A DNA stretch of 64,000 nt from Polychytrium aggregatum (lineage: Eukaryota; Chytridiomycota; Chytridiomycetes; Polychytriales), in contig NW_026516206.1 in assembly GCF_025602895.1 (NCBI RefSeq), forward strand, positions 372,001 through 436,000, in the 5' to 3' direction. Below the pieces are notes generated by a model, which did no database searches, had not been told where the DNA came from, and worked only from the letters and a program-made list of their open reading frames with translations. Numbering within the stretch: the first letter of the stretch is position 1; each line of letters begins with the position of its first letter. Below are positions 1 to 8,947 of the stretch, piece after piece. The translations under genes and the position numbers were made by a program.

Positions 1-1
1 T

Positions 2-928
2 TCAGCTCGTGGGATTCTTGGGGCTCCTGTCGTCGGGAGTACTCTTGCGGACCGGGAGCGGACAGGGCGCTGTCTTGGATTTGATGTCGACAAAGGCGTT
101 GAGATCCGGCGTAACAAGAGAGGACCTGGTCCGCAGACTGAACCAGCGGTAGGCCGATATAAACGGAGGCACAGGATGGATGCCTTGCAGCTGGTGCAGC
201 ACAATCCGGCCCTCTCGGTCAAAGCCATACACGAAGACGCCTTCGTAGACCGTCCGCGGGGTGTTGACGTAGTCAAAGGCACTGAGCCAGAGGAGATGCC
301 GGGGGATGCCCTCAAAGACCCATCGGATGCGCACCAGCATCGAATCGGGCTCGCCCAACTGGCCAGGATCGGCCTGGTCCGGGGCTTCGGAGCTGTCCCG
401 GCCTGCCAACGTCGGCGAGAGGCTGTCGACCAGGTCGCTCTCGCGGATTTGCTGGATGCGGTGGATATCGAACCGGGGCGAGTCGAAGAGACAGATGGCC
501 ATGTAGCGGACGATCTGCGCCAGCACCATGTAGTTTCCTTTGCCCTTGATCTTGATGCGGGTGTGGTATGGCTCCGAGAATGCCACATTGCTAGCGTAGA
601 GCTCGGGATGCTGCAGACCGTGGGCGAAAAACCTGGGCAGGGTGTCTCGCAGGATCCGAATGGCGTCGCCGACATTGAGGATGTACTCCGAGTTGGGCTC
701 TGGGGGCGACGGCGGCGGGGACTGTGGATCGGGCGAAGACGCTGATGAAGTGGATCGGCGGGGAGTTGCGTTGGCGAAGATGCCGATGCTGCTGGGTCTG
801 GCGATGCAACCTGCCCGTCCTGCGGGGATGGACAGAAAGTGCAGGGCCAGAGCACCTTGGGGTGGGCTTGGGCCGAGACGGTGGAGCCCGAGGGCTCTGT
901 TGCCGACGCAGAGCCGGGCAATCGACAT
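2..928 (-). CDS. DUF2358/C6orf136-like protein, probably mitochondrial
   Basis: A complete single-exon frame of 308 codons, with its stop at bases 2-4. The first 60 residues are rich in Arg, Ser and Ala and poor in acidic residues, which fits a mitochondrial presequence. They are followed by a Pro/Ser linker. The body (about 85-280) has the pattern of the DUF2358 / human C6orf136 family, an NTF2-like fold of unknown function. It includes an LP-RFF helix, a strand-rich core, and the end pattern YEGVFVYGFDREGRI followed by GIHPVPP. The family assignment rests on remembered pattern, not a search. The start lies 173 bp from the divergent NUP42 gene, so the two probably share a promoter. Confidence 0.6.
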   Translation of the reverse strand: MSIARLCVGNRALGLHRLGPSPPQGALALHFLSIPAGRAGCIARPSSIGIFANATPRRSTSSASSPDPQSPPPSPPEPNSEYILNVGDAIRILRDTLPRFFAHGLQHPELYASNVAFSEPYHTRIKIKGKGNYMVLAQIVRYMAICLFDSPRFDIHRIQQIRESDLVDSLSPTLAGRDSSEAPDQADPGQLGEPDSMLVRIRWVFEGIPRHLLWLSAFDYVNTPRTVYEGVFVYGFDREGRIVLHQLQGIHPVPPFISAYRWFSLRTRSSLVTPDLNAFVDIKSKTAPCPLPVRKSTPDDRSPKNPTS

Positions 929-1101
929 GGCAGGCAGACGATCGCAGGGCGATGCCGGGCGATGTAAGGGCGATGCAGGGGCAGGAGGACAGCAAGCCTG
1001 CGAACAGACGGGCGAGCGGCTGGCTCCTCTTGGGGCTGGATGTCGCCAGACCTTCCTGCCAGCGGCCCCGCCTGTCTTGGCCCTGATCTCGCGGAGCCGC
1101 C

Positions 1102-2950
1102 ATGAGCCAGCAGATCTGCAAGTTCTTCAACTCCCCGGGCGGCTGCCGGTTCGGCTCCCGCTGTCGCAACAAGCACACCAGCCCGGCCCCAAGTAAGTCT
1201 CTGAGGACAGCCATGGCCGAAGAATCGACATGCGGGTGATGGACATGCTTTGTGCCCCAAGCGATCGCATCCGCAGCTATTCCCTCACGCATCCGCAGTC
1301 GCTCGCAATGCCTCGACATGCATACCCTCGGCGCATCTTCTGCCCATCATATCGACTGACGACTCTGGCTGGTGTCGCTGCGGTTTCCAGATTCACAGGG
1401 CTTCGGCGGCGGCTCCTCCAACCGGTTTGGTGCTCTGCAGTCAACGACAACGTATGTGTCGTTTCGTGTCTCTAGCAAATTGCCCCTGTTTCCTTCCACT
1501 TCTCTGGGCTGCTGTCGATCCATCATCCAAGTGCTCTCTGATATATGGACAATCTCGTTGGCTGTACACGGATTGTTGCATAGCGTCGGCAATCATCTGT
1601 ATCGCCGTCGTCGTTTGTGTCGATGCCATCATCTGTAATCTCCAGCACCATCGCTACTCTCCGTCATCGCATGGGAAGCTAACTGCAACACTTTGGTGGA
1701 TATTGGGATCGTTCACCTTGCGTGCCGATGCGTCCTCAGCAGCATCAATGGCGAGACGATTGATTTTGCCAAAGTCAACGATGAGCTTTTCAACAGACAA
1801 ACATCCGACAATCCCTCAAAAACCTGGATCTTCAGCTGCTACGGTCCGCTGAAAGACCAACCCTCACTCCTCTCGGGCACAGACTGGAGTCCCGAAGAAG
1901 CACGCTGGGAATACGAGGCCGAAAGACGAGCGACGGGCGGTCAAGTCTCCCAATACGTGCGTATCGCCATCGGATCTATCCCGCCGCGCTGTGTGGCATG
2001 AGGCCCTCGTTCGGATTCTAACTCGCTTCCGCTGTGGAATTGCATGGCAGCTTCAAGGAATCGCCCAGCGGACAGCCTATCTGGAGCAGAGCATACAACA
2101 GATCGTCAGCAACCCGCAACAGGCTCTCGAAGTTTTCAAGTCCCAAGTTTCGCCAGCACCCAAAGGCAGCTCGGCATTTGGCAAGCCTCCGGGCGCCGGC
2201 GTCTTTGGCAACAACCCGTCAGGAGCGAATGCCTTTGGGCAGAAGAGCGGCTTCGCACAGCCCTCCGTCTTTGGCCAGGCAAGCACGCCGAGCTCTGGAA
2301 GCGCCTTTGGCCAGGTATCAGCCTTTGGCCAAGCCGGAGCCCTCGGTCAAAACAGCGCCTTTGGACAAAAGAGCGCATTCGGTGGCGGGCTGGGATCGAC
2401 TGGTGTCTTTGGACAGAAATCGGGACTCGGCCAAAACAGCGCCTTTGGGCAAAAAAGTGCCTTAGGCCAGACGAACGCATTCGCTCAAGCCGGTGCGCCG
2501 AGCGTCACAAATGCCTTTGGACAGCCAAGTGGATTGGGACAGCCTAGCGCCTTTGGGCAAACAAGCACCTTTGGACAGACAAGCAACATTGGCCAAGCCA
2601 GCGCATTTGGGCAGCCCAGTGCTCTTGGTGCGGCGAATGCGAGTGCCCCGGGCTCAGCTTTTGCAAAGACAAGTGCATTTGGCCAATTTGGCACTGCACC
2701 GGCCTTTGGCCAGTCCGGAAGTACGTTCGGGGCGGTGCCTGCAACGGGCACATCTGGTCCGCCCTCCGCGTTCGGCCAGCCATCGGGTGGTGCATTCGGA
2801 AGCACGGCAGCACCCGCACTGCCTCGTTCCGAGGCCATAGCTCTTCCAGCAGAGCTCACACCCGAAGCCGAAGCAGCTTTCCGCAGCAACCAGTTCCAAT
2901 TCGGTCTGATCCCGGAATTCGAGCCCCCACCGCAACTTCGCAGGATCTAG
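1102..2950 (+). CDS. NUP42: FG nucleoporin with N-terminal CCCH zinc finger (NUP42/Rip1/Amo1 type)
   Basis: I read four exons: 1102-1192, 1391-1451, 1740-1956 and 2051-2950 (422 aa). Intron phases 1, 2 and 0 are mutually consistent. Exon 1 follows a strong Kozak context (gccgccATGAG) and encodes a C-x8-C-x5-C-x3-H zinc finger at residues 6-24. Exon 2 is Gly/Ser/FG rich. Exon 3 carries the family block around WIFSCYGP and SPEEARWEYEAE. Exon 4 opens with a short helical segment, then holds dozens of FG motifs, mostly AFGQ, and ends in a non-FG tail with FGLIPEFEPPP. In the NUP42 family this protein sits on the cytoplasmic face of the nuclear pore and binds Gle1 for mRNA export. The exon 3 acceptor could be 3 nt further on (NAGNAG). 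Confidence 0.85.
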
Positions 2951-3345
2951 GTGCCGAGAAACAGAGAGCCTTCTGGGCGTAACAACCGCATCCAGCCACA
3001 GACCACCACAGGCACCGCTGCCTGAGCTGGATCGGCGCGGGCTCGTCCATTCGGTGTGCTTTTTGGCAGCGAGGGAGGCCCGTGGTCGTCCTTGACGACC
3101 ACCGAAACAAGATGATTGCATTCGTGGTGATGTCAGGGACTGAAAGTAAACGTAGGGAATGGAGCAAGCGTCGCCGAGGACGGAGCTGAAGTAAAACAGA
3201 ACCGCCATTCGTGGACCTGTCAATATAGTTCATCTCATCGATATGGCCACACGATCGTATGTATTGGGGTTCAAAAATCACTGGCGGGATAACCAGCCGT
3301 GCTCATCCGAATCGAAAGCAATCCCGGGCGATGGCTGGGGCTGTC
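2951..3345. other. Convergent 3' intergenic region
   Basis: The stretch between the stop codons of NUP42 (+) and the F-box/LRR gene (-). It should hold both 3' UTRs and terminators. I see no coding frame, RNA gene or repeat in it. Confidence 0.6.
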
Positions 3346-5238
3346 TCAGAGCTCTTGGTACTCAATGTCGAGAGCCACTTTCCGGCTGCCAGCGCTTGGT
3401 GGAAGCACAAGTGTTTGGCTCCGCAGCCGGTCGGTCCGGAGTGAGGCGGGAAATACAGCCTCTGTCTCTGCACACGCCTCCAAGGCTGAGATCTTCAAGT
3501 GAACTGCTTTGAGGGATTCCACAGCGGTGGCAAGATCGGTGATCAAGTCGAGGTCTTCCCGGCGAAGCGGGCCATCTGCACTCGCGGCCTGGTCCAAAGT
3601 CTCGTCCAAAACTTCATCCCAGTCTTGGTAAGAAATCGAGAGCCAAAGCTCACCGAGATGCCTTGGGCGGTGGGTGTGCACCCACACGGACAGATCCCTG
3701 AGGCTCTGCCGCTTGCTACCAGCAACGAGGGATTCTAACAGCGGACAGCATTCCACAAGCTGGGCAGCGGCGTATGGCAAAAGCGTCACGCCATTGAGGT
3801 TGAGGGACCGCAGACACGGGAAGTGCTGAAGGATGACTATGGTGGCCCTGTTGGAGAGTCGGGGATTGCCTGAGAGATCCAGCTCTTGGACAAACTCGAG
3901 CTGGGCCGATGGCAGCCCAAGGGCGTGCATGTCTTCGAGGCCGCAGCTGCCGAGTCGGATCGACTGTGGTGAGCGACCGTGCGATGTTGAGTCTGCAGAA
4001 TCCCGGAGTAGTCGGATGAGAAGCGCCAGATATCCCTCCGAGATTTTAGAGTGTCGGAAGCTCAGGGTATGCAACCTCGGTACCATCGCGAGCAGAGCTT
4101 GCCATGACTCTTGGTCGGGTAGATCGTGATGATGTTCCAGCGATAGTTGTCGGAGATTCCGCCCAAAGAACTCTAGCAGGGCAGCCAGGGCCATGGCGAC
4201 GGGCTGGTCGGACCGCCTGCTGCGAACTGCTATTGGGATCTTTCGGATCGTCAACGATTCCAAGGCGGCGGAGCGAGTGGTTGGGTCTAAAGTTGAGCTG
4301 AAGAGGGCTCTTGCCTCATCCCAGTTTTGGAGCCGCGGTGATACTTGCAACTCGGACAGATAGAGGCTGTTGATCATGAGATGGGCGACTCCCCGCCCCG
4401 AAGTAGCCCACCCATCCATCAACAGCGAGCGCAGGTTGGGGCACTTTTCCGATATGGTTTGGAGAAAGGCATCGTTGACAATGTCCACGCGACAGCCCAT
4501 GAGATTCAGGTGCACGAGGGATGGACACATGTCGATGATGGAGGCGAGAGTTTGCGAATCGAGAAGATATGCGTCCGCGAGATTGAGCGACTTGAGGGCC
4601 GAGGCTGGCCGGGGGCTTGATGTGTGGATCAGCGTGGAGGCGATCAGGCCACACACAAGCTGCGGAGTGAGCTTGGACTTGGCGCCGACCAGGGCCGATA
4701 GATCGAGGGAATACAGACTGGCCAGGATGTAATGCGTCAGCCGGGTGTGTTCGGCCCAGTGGGCATATCGGCCTCTGGTATCAGTCGAGCCAGCCGGGGT
4801 GGACAGATGTTGGATGCACTCGAGCGTCGCAGCAAACTTGACGAGCTGCTCGATCGATCGAAGCCGGGGACGAGCCATCAGGCACGGCGTCGTCAGTTGA
4901 TGCAGCCGACGAGACACCAGCGCCAGAGCGTACATGTCCCTCTGGACGAGGAATTCGCATACATGGGCCAGGATCTCGGGTGGGCATCGGTCCAGGATTG
5001 AGCCAAAGAGCGCCAGGCCAGCCGGGGAGGACGAGCGCCGTGGACGGTCCGAGGCAAGCGCTATGGATCGTGGATGGGGGGTGTCGACGGCCGAGAGACA
5101 GACGGTGTCAACAGGGATGCGGGGGTGCTCGACGGGCTGATGCATCTGAGCGAAGGATGGCGCTCGGGCATCGGTGATGATGGAAGAGAAGACAGAAAGG
5201 TGAGCGGACCGAGCGCCGCGCTTTTCAGCCCCGATCAC
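3346..5238 (-). CDS. F-box / leucine-rich-repeat protein
   Basis: A single exon of 630 codons from the first ATG. The second ATG at residue 32 (base 5145) may be the real start, because it leaves more room for a promoter shared with MED21 at 5269. An F-box lies at about residues 80-122 (CPPEILAHVCEFL, then DMYALALVSRRLHQL). Leucine-rich repeats of the GRR1/AMN1 type follow at about 200-330 and 360-530, with units such as LVHLNLMGC and LQELDLSGNPRLSNR. Such proteins are SCF ubiquitin-ligase substrate adaptors: the F-box binds Skp1 and the LRR arc binds the target. The LRRs are irregular and I cannot name the orthologue. Confidence 0.8.
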   Translation of the reverse strand: MIGAEKRGARSAHLSVFSSIITDARAPSFAQMHQPVEHPRIPVDTVCLSAVDTPHPRSIALASDRPRRSSSPAGLALFGSILDRCPPEILAHVCEFLVQRDMYALALVSRRLHQLTTPCLMARPRLRSIEQLVKFAATLECIQHLSTPAGSTDTRGRYAHWAEHTRLTHYILASLYSLDLSALVGAKSKLTPQLVCGLIASTLIHTSSPRPASALKSLNLADAYLLDSQTLASIIDMCPSLVHLNLMGCRVDIVNDAFLQTISEKCPNLRSLLMDGWATSGRGVAHLMINSLYLSELQVSPRLQNWDEARALFSSTLDPTTRSAALESLTIRKIPIAVRSRRSDQPVAMALAALLEFFGRNLRQLSLEHHHDLPDQESWQALLAMVPRLHTLSFRHSKISEGYLALLIRLLRDSADSTSHGRSPQSIRLGSCGLEDMHALGLPSAQLEFVQELDLSGNPRLSNRATIVILQHFPCLRSLNLNGVTLLPYAAAQLVECCPLLESLVAGSKRQSLRDLSVWVHTHRPRHLGELWLSISYQDWDEVLDETLDQAASADGPLRREDLDLITDLATAVESLKAVHLKISALEACAETEAVFPASLRTDRLRSQTLVLPPSAGSRKVALDIEYQEL

Positions 5239-5268
5239 TGCCTCTCACCTCGATCTCAGCCCCATCCG

Positions 5269-6553
5269 ATGGGCCGCCTCACACAGCTCCAAGAAGCGGT
5301 CGACAAGGTTCGATTCCTCGGCCCGAGAGAGTCGCAGGACCAGAAGGCCGTCTCTACCAGCAATGGTCCTGTTCGATCGGCCGAACGCTGACTCGGTGCT
5401 TGACCTTTCGCTACCAGATCACACAAATCCTCTACACTTCGACCGGTGTGCTGCAGCGAGACGCACCGCTGCTCCAGGTTTCCGCAGACATCCCTGTGAC
5501 TGCATGGACGGGTATGCTCGGCGACGATTGACGAGAGTGGTGTGGTCCCGGTCGCAACCTGCGACATCAGGTCCTCGTAAAGATGCTGCTCCAGAAGCAA
5601 TGTGAAGAGTGGTTTGGCGGTGTGTCAAACAAAGATATCCTGTTTCTGGCTGACCGATTCCCGCAATCCCTCCCAACGCATCAATTGTAACTACCAGAGG
5701 AGCAAATCCAGCAGCGCAAGCAGGACCTGACAGGTACGCCTGCTTTTACTCTGCTGGTGATCTGGACGACGAGCAAGTGTCGATCCCGCGAAGCAGCGAC
5801 TGGGACCGGAGCCGGGATCGGGACTGGGATCAAGAAGAAGGGCACATGGACTGTTGGCGGCATGCTGAGCAGATATCGGATATAGCAGGCTGATGCTTGG
5901 CAGCTCTGCGAGAATGGACCTGTATTGATTTACCCTTGCCCAACTCTCGGTGCCTCTAGCGTCGGCCAAGGAGATGGCGAAAGACATTGTGGAAACGAGC
6001 CGGGTGATCGACTATCTGATTGACAAGCTGCCGGGAATCACACAGACGGAGGAGCAGCAAGTATGTGATTCTGGCTGTCCCGCTGCTTGAAGCCATAGAT
6101 TCATCTCACCGACATTGGATGCCCCGATACGAGACGAAATGTCCTGGCTTTCCAGATGCGAGCTGGTACTGACATTGACCGCACGATGCAGATTCACAAG
6201 ATACAGGAGCTCGAGGTCGAGAATCAGGAGATTGGCAGGAGGCTCGAGGCGTCTGTGCTCCAGGGAGGTACGTGGACCAGGCGATTGCCGACTGTCGATT
6301 TGTCAATGGTCCAATGTAATCGGTGCGGCGGTCGTTTGGCGGCCTCCAAAGCCTGTGTCCCAACGATGCCCATCGTTGCAATGGTAGCCAGCGGCGGCTC
6401 ATAACCCCGGGGCTCATGTACCATCGCCCATGCGTCGTGCGGGCATTTACGTACTGCTTCCTGAAACCAGAGACTCTCTTGAGGGAGATCCGCTCGACGC
6501 TTCGGCTGATCGCCGAGGACCAGGCCGAGTTCTTCCGGGACACCGAGATATGA
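5269..6553 (+). CDS. MED21: Mediator complex subunit 21 (Srb7)
   Basis: Six short exons: 5269-5307, 5418-5511, 5698-5733, 5960-6060, 6192-6267 and 6471-6553. Phases 0,1,1,0,1 agree and give 142 aa, the usual MED21 length. The N-terminus MGRLTQLQEAVDK is the family signature, followed by ITQILYTSTGVLQRD. The third and fourth exons give the helix KEMAKDIVETSRVIDYLIDKLP. The C-terminal coiled coil holds QELEVENQEI and ends LRLIAEDQAEFF. MED21 pairs with MED7 at the hinge of the Mediator middle module. The first donor reads GTTCGA, which is weak. I accept it because the joined protein aligns with the family without gaps. The gene is divergent from the F-box/LRR gene across a very short promoter. 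Confidence 0.87.
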
Positions 6554-6841
6554 AAACACCGCAACGGAGCCTCAAGCAAGGGCGCTTCGCTCGTCGCCCA
6601 ATATTCAACAATACACATCTGAAACTGCATTGGCTTTGCTGGCTGCAGCGCCGATATCGCCGCCAAGCATCAGGCCTGTCGTCGGCCAAATCAAGGCGCG
6701 CTGTCGAGATCGGTGGGATGAGGAGCCTCCAGGATGATCGGCACTCCAATGCTGGACCAGCCCAGGGTTTATTGCAAGGAATCCGATCCAGGGAACAGCA
6801 GCAGTGGCACGGATTTGTTCGAGGACACATTCGAGGCTGGC

Positions 6842-7828
6842 CTAGACGATCTCAGGAAGGAGGTTGCGACAAGAGTCCGAGTCGTGGGAGCCGAGCATGA
6901 TGATCCGCAACGGCGGGCTCGCGGCCTCCAGGGACTTTGCCTGGTTCGAGAATGAGGGCGATCCAGGCAGATCTGAACTCAGGATCGGTGATTCGCGGAC
7001 GGCCGAGCGGCTCGTCGACAGTTTGATGAGCCGAGCAATGAAGCCGTTAACGACGCAGAATATGAAAGTATCAAAGACCCACAGGAATACGCAGACGGCA
7101 TTCCCGATCAGGCCCGTCGAGTCAAACTGGGTGTAGACCTGAAAGCCCAGATACAGGGCCAGCTCCGTTGCGATGGCAACGATGAGCACAATGCCCTCGC
7201 GCTGAACGCTCTCGATGTCGTCACTTTGCCGCCCTGTGCTGTCGCTGGCCGACGTGGTGCGGCTCGATCCAGTCCGCAGAATTCGGATCGAGGCATTCAG
7301 GTGGTAGAGCCGGTACATCATCAGGATGTGCAGACAGCCGATGTTGATCTCCAGTGCCAGATTGAAGACAAAGTTGTAGTACGCTGATTGTGCTGAGGAG
7401 ATGACGCCGTACGTACTAAGGATGAAGTAGATGTCGTTGACGCTATACGCAAGCGGCATGAGTCCAAAGAGGAAGAGCCATGCATACATTGGCTCGTTGT
7501 TAAGGGTCATGACCCGAAGACGAAGAATGTACGCCCATCCGATCGAAGTGGAGCCGACGCTGTCGCTCACGGCAAACATGTAGCTGGCGAGCTGCGAGCA
7601 GCCCGGATCGGAGGTGCAGGGATCAAACATGAGCAGCTGGCTCGCGATGCAGTACAGGGCCGAGAACAGAATGGTGAGGGCCATGAAGCTGTGGATCTGG
7701 AGCCCTTGACGCAGATCGAGTGCACGTTCCCATTTCACAAACTTGGTGCAGTGAAGCGCGAGATTGGCGGCAATGATGTAGACAACGAAGGCGAAAATCT
7801 CGGCCCGCTGGAGTATGCTGGTGCTCAT
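6842..7828 (-). CDS. Seven-membrane-segment protein, receptor-like, unknown function
   Basis: An intronless frame. An upstream ATG at 8041 would add 71 residues of Cys/Ser/Pro-rich sequence that does not look like protein. I chose the ATG at 7828 (328 aa), which sits just before the first hydrophobic segment. Seven hydrophobic stretches are visible at about residues 11-28, 47-66, 81-104, 114-137, 150-172, 211-231 and 241-265. A polar 35-residue loop lies between segments 5 and 6. A Ser-rich tail of about 60 residues has possible phosphorylation sites. The topology and loop plan resemble a G-protein-coupled receptor, but I see no DRY, NPxxY or rhodopsin lysine motif. The function is unknown. 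The gene is convergent with MED21 (288 bp apart). Confidence 0.65.
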   Translation of the reverse strand: MSTSILQRAEIFAFVVYIIAANLALHCTKFVKWERALDLRQGLQIHSFMALTILFSALYCIASQLLMFDPCTSDPGCSQLASYMFAVSDSVGSTSIGWAYILRLRVMTLNNEPMYAWLFLFGLMPLAYSVNDIYFILSTYGVISSAQSAYYNFVFNLALEINIGCLHILMMYRLYHLNASIRILRTGSSRTTSASDSTGRQSDDIESVQREGIVLIVAIATELALYLGFQVYTQFDSTGLIGNAVCVFLWVFDTFIFCVVNGFIARLIKLSTSRSAVRESPILSSDLPGSPSFSNQAKSLEAASPPLRIIMLGSHDSDSCRNLLPEIV

Positions 7829-8947
7829 GGCGAGCGATGCGCTCGGCTTGATGGCCAGCCGGCGATCGAGGCAAGCGGATGGTGGACGGAGGCTGTCGTG
7901 TTGCTCACGACAGAACAAATCTGAAGTCACAGATTGGACCGGGTGGTCGCCAGCGGGTGGTGAGCATCTGGAACTCGCATTCCCAGCGACGAGAAACTCT
8001 ACGGGGAGGAGGGGGGAAGGTGCCATCCTTCCCTCGGGCATCCGTTTGATAGCCAGTACAGCCTATCACCCTGTCTGGGATTGCGGCGTGGAAACCCGGC
8101 AGTGACGGACGGGACAAGCGACAGCCGGCCAGGACACCAAGCATCGACGCACCTCTGACGCTGTGATTGCGACGGCTGTTTGCAAACGTGTTGCTGCCTT
8201 GGAGCAGAGAAATGGTGTCCTGCCCGCAATCCAGGACGATTGCACGAGTATGCCTCCGGATCTGTGCCGAGAGGATTCTACGCCGCTGTCGACGCTTCTT
8301 TGACGGCCACGGGGTGGAATGGCCTGCCAGACGGAACAACTCTCAGGAGCTCAAACGGGGACGAAAATCGCCCGGTATTTGCCTTCGCCAAGCCCGCTGT
8401 TCCAGGCTCCAATCAAGCCCCAATCAAGCTGCTTCTCGGGGCATCTGCCATTCCGCTGGACGAGTGTACAGCGCGCCAAAGGGATTGGGATGAGCCCTGG
8501 ATGTCCCGTCCTGTCCTGCTCTGCCCTGTCCTATCGGTAATATACTTCCTATTGGCTGATGCGTTTGCCTGTGGGAGAATTGCGTTTCGAGTGGGCCGCC
8601 CATCTTGGAGGTGTGGGTTCATGGCACATGAAGACATGCTGTGTGCATATGGTGTTTCATGTCAATCTTTTATTCTGGCTCGAGGCACTCCTGAATGGTC
8701 GCCTCCGTCAAGAGGACTACAGGCTCAACTGACTGCCATCCGGGGACGACACCCCTTCTAAATATGTCGCTTCTGAGCCATGGCTTGCATCCATCGCATT
8801 TTCCCTCCATTTGACCCTTGATTATCGCTGTTTCTTTGTATTCTCGCGCAAGTAAATGCGCAATCGCTATGAGGGCGAGGTCTCGATGCCAGGCGACTCG
8901 CTGGTTTGCGCGCGTTGCTCTCTCACCCTCCCAGCGAGCCCGCGAGT
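7829..8947. other. Intergenic region without a recognisable gene
   Basis: Holds the 5' region of the seven-segment protein and the 3' region of the WD40 gene. Several open frames cross it, one of 193 codons on the plus strand at 8180-8761. None shows a domain, a biased composition or plausible splice structure. I see no RNA gene. Confidence 0.5.

Noticed and set aside
8180-8761. Plus-strand frame of 193 codons upstream of the seven-segment protein
   Set aside because: No domain, biased composition over C-rich tracts, and antisense to that gene's 5' region.
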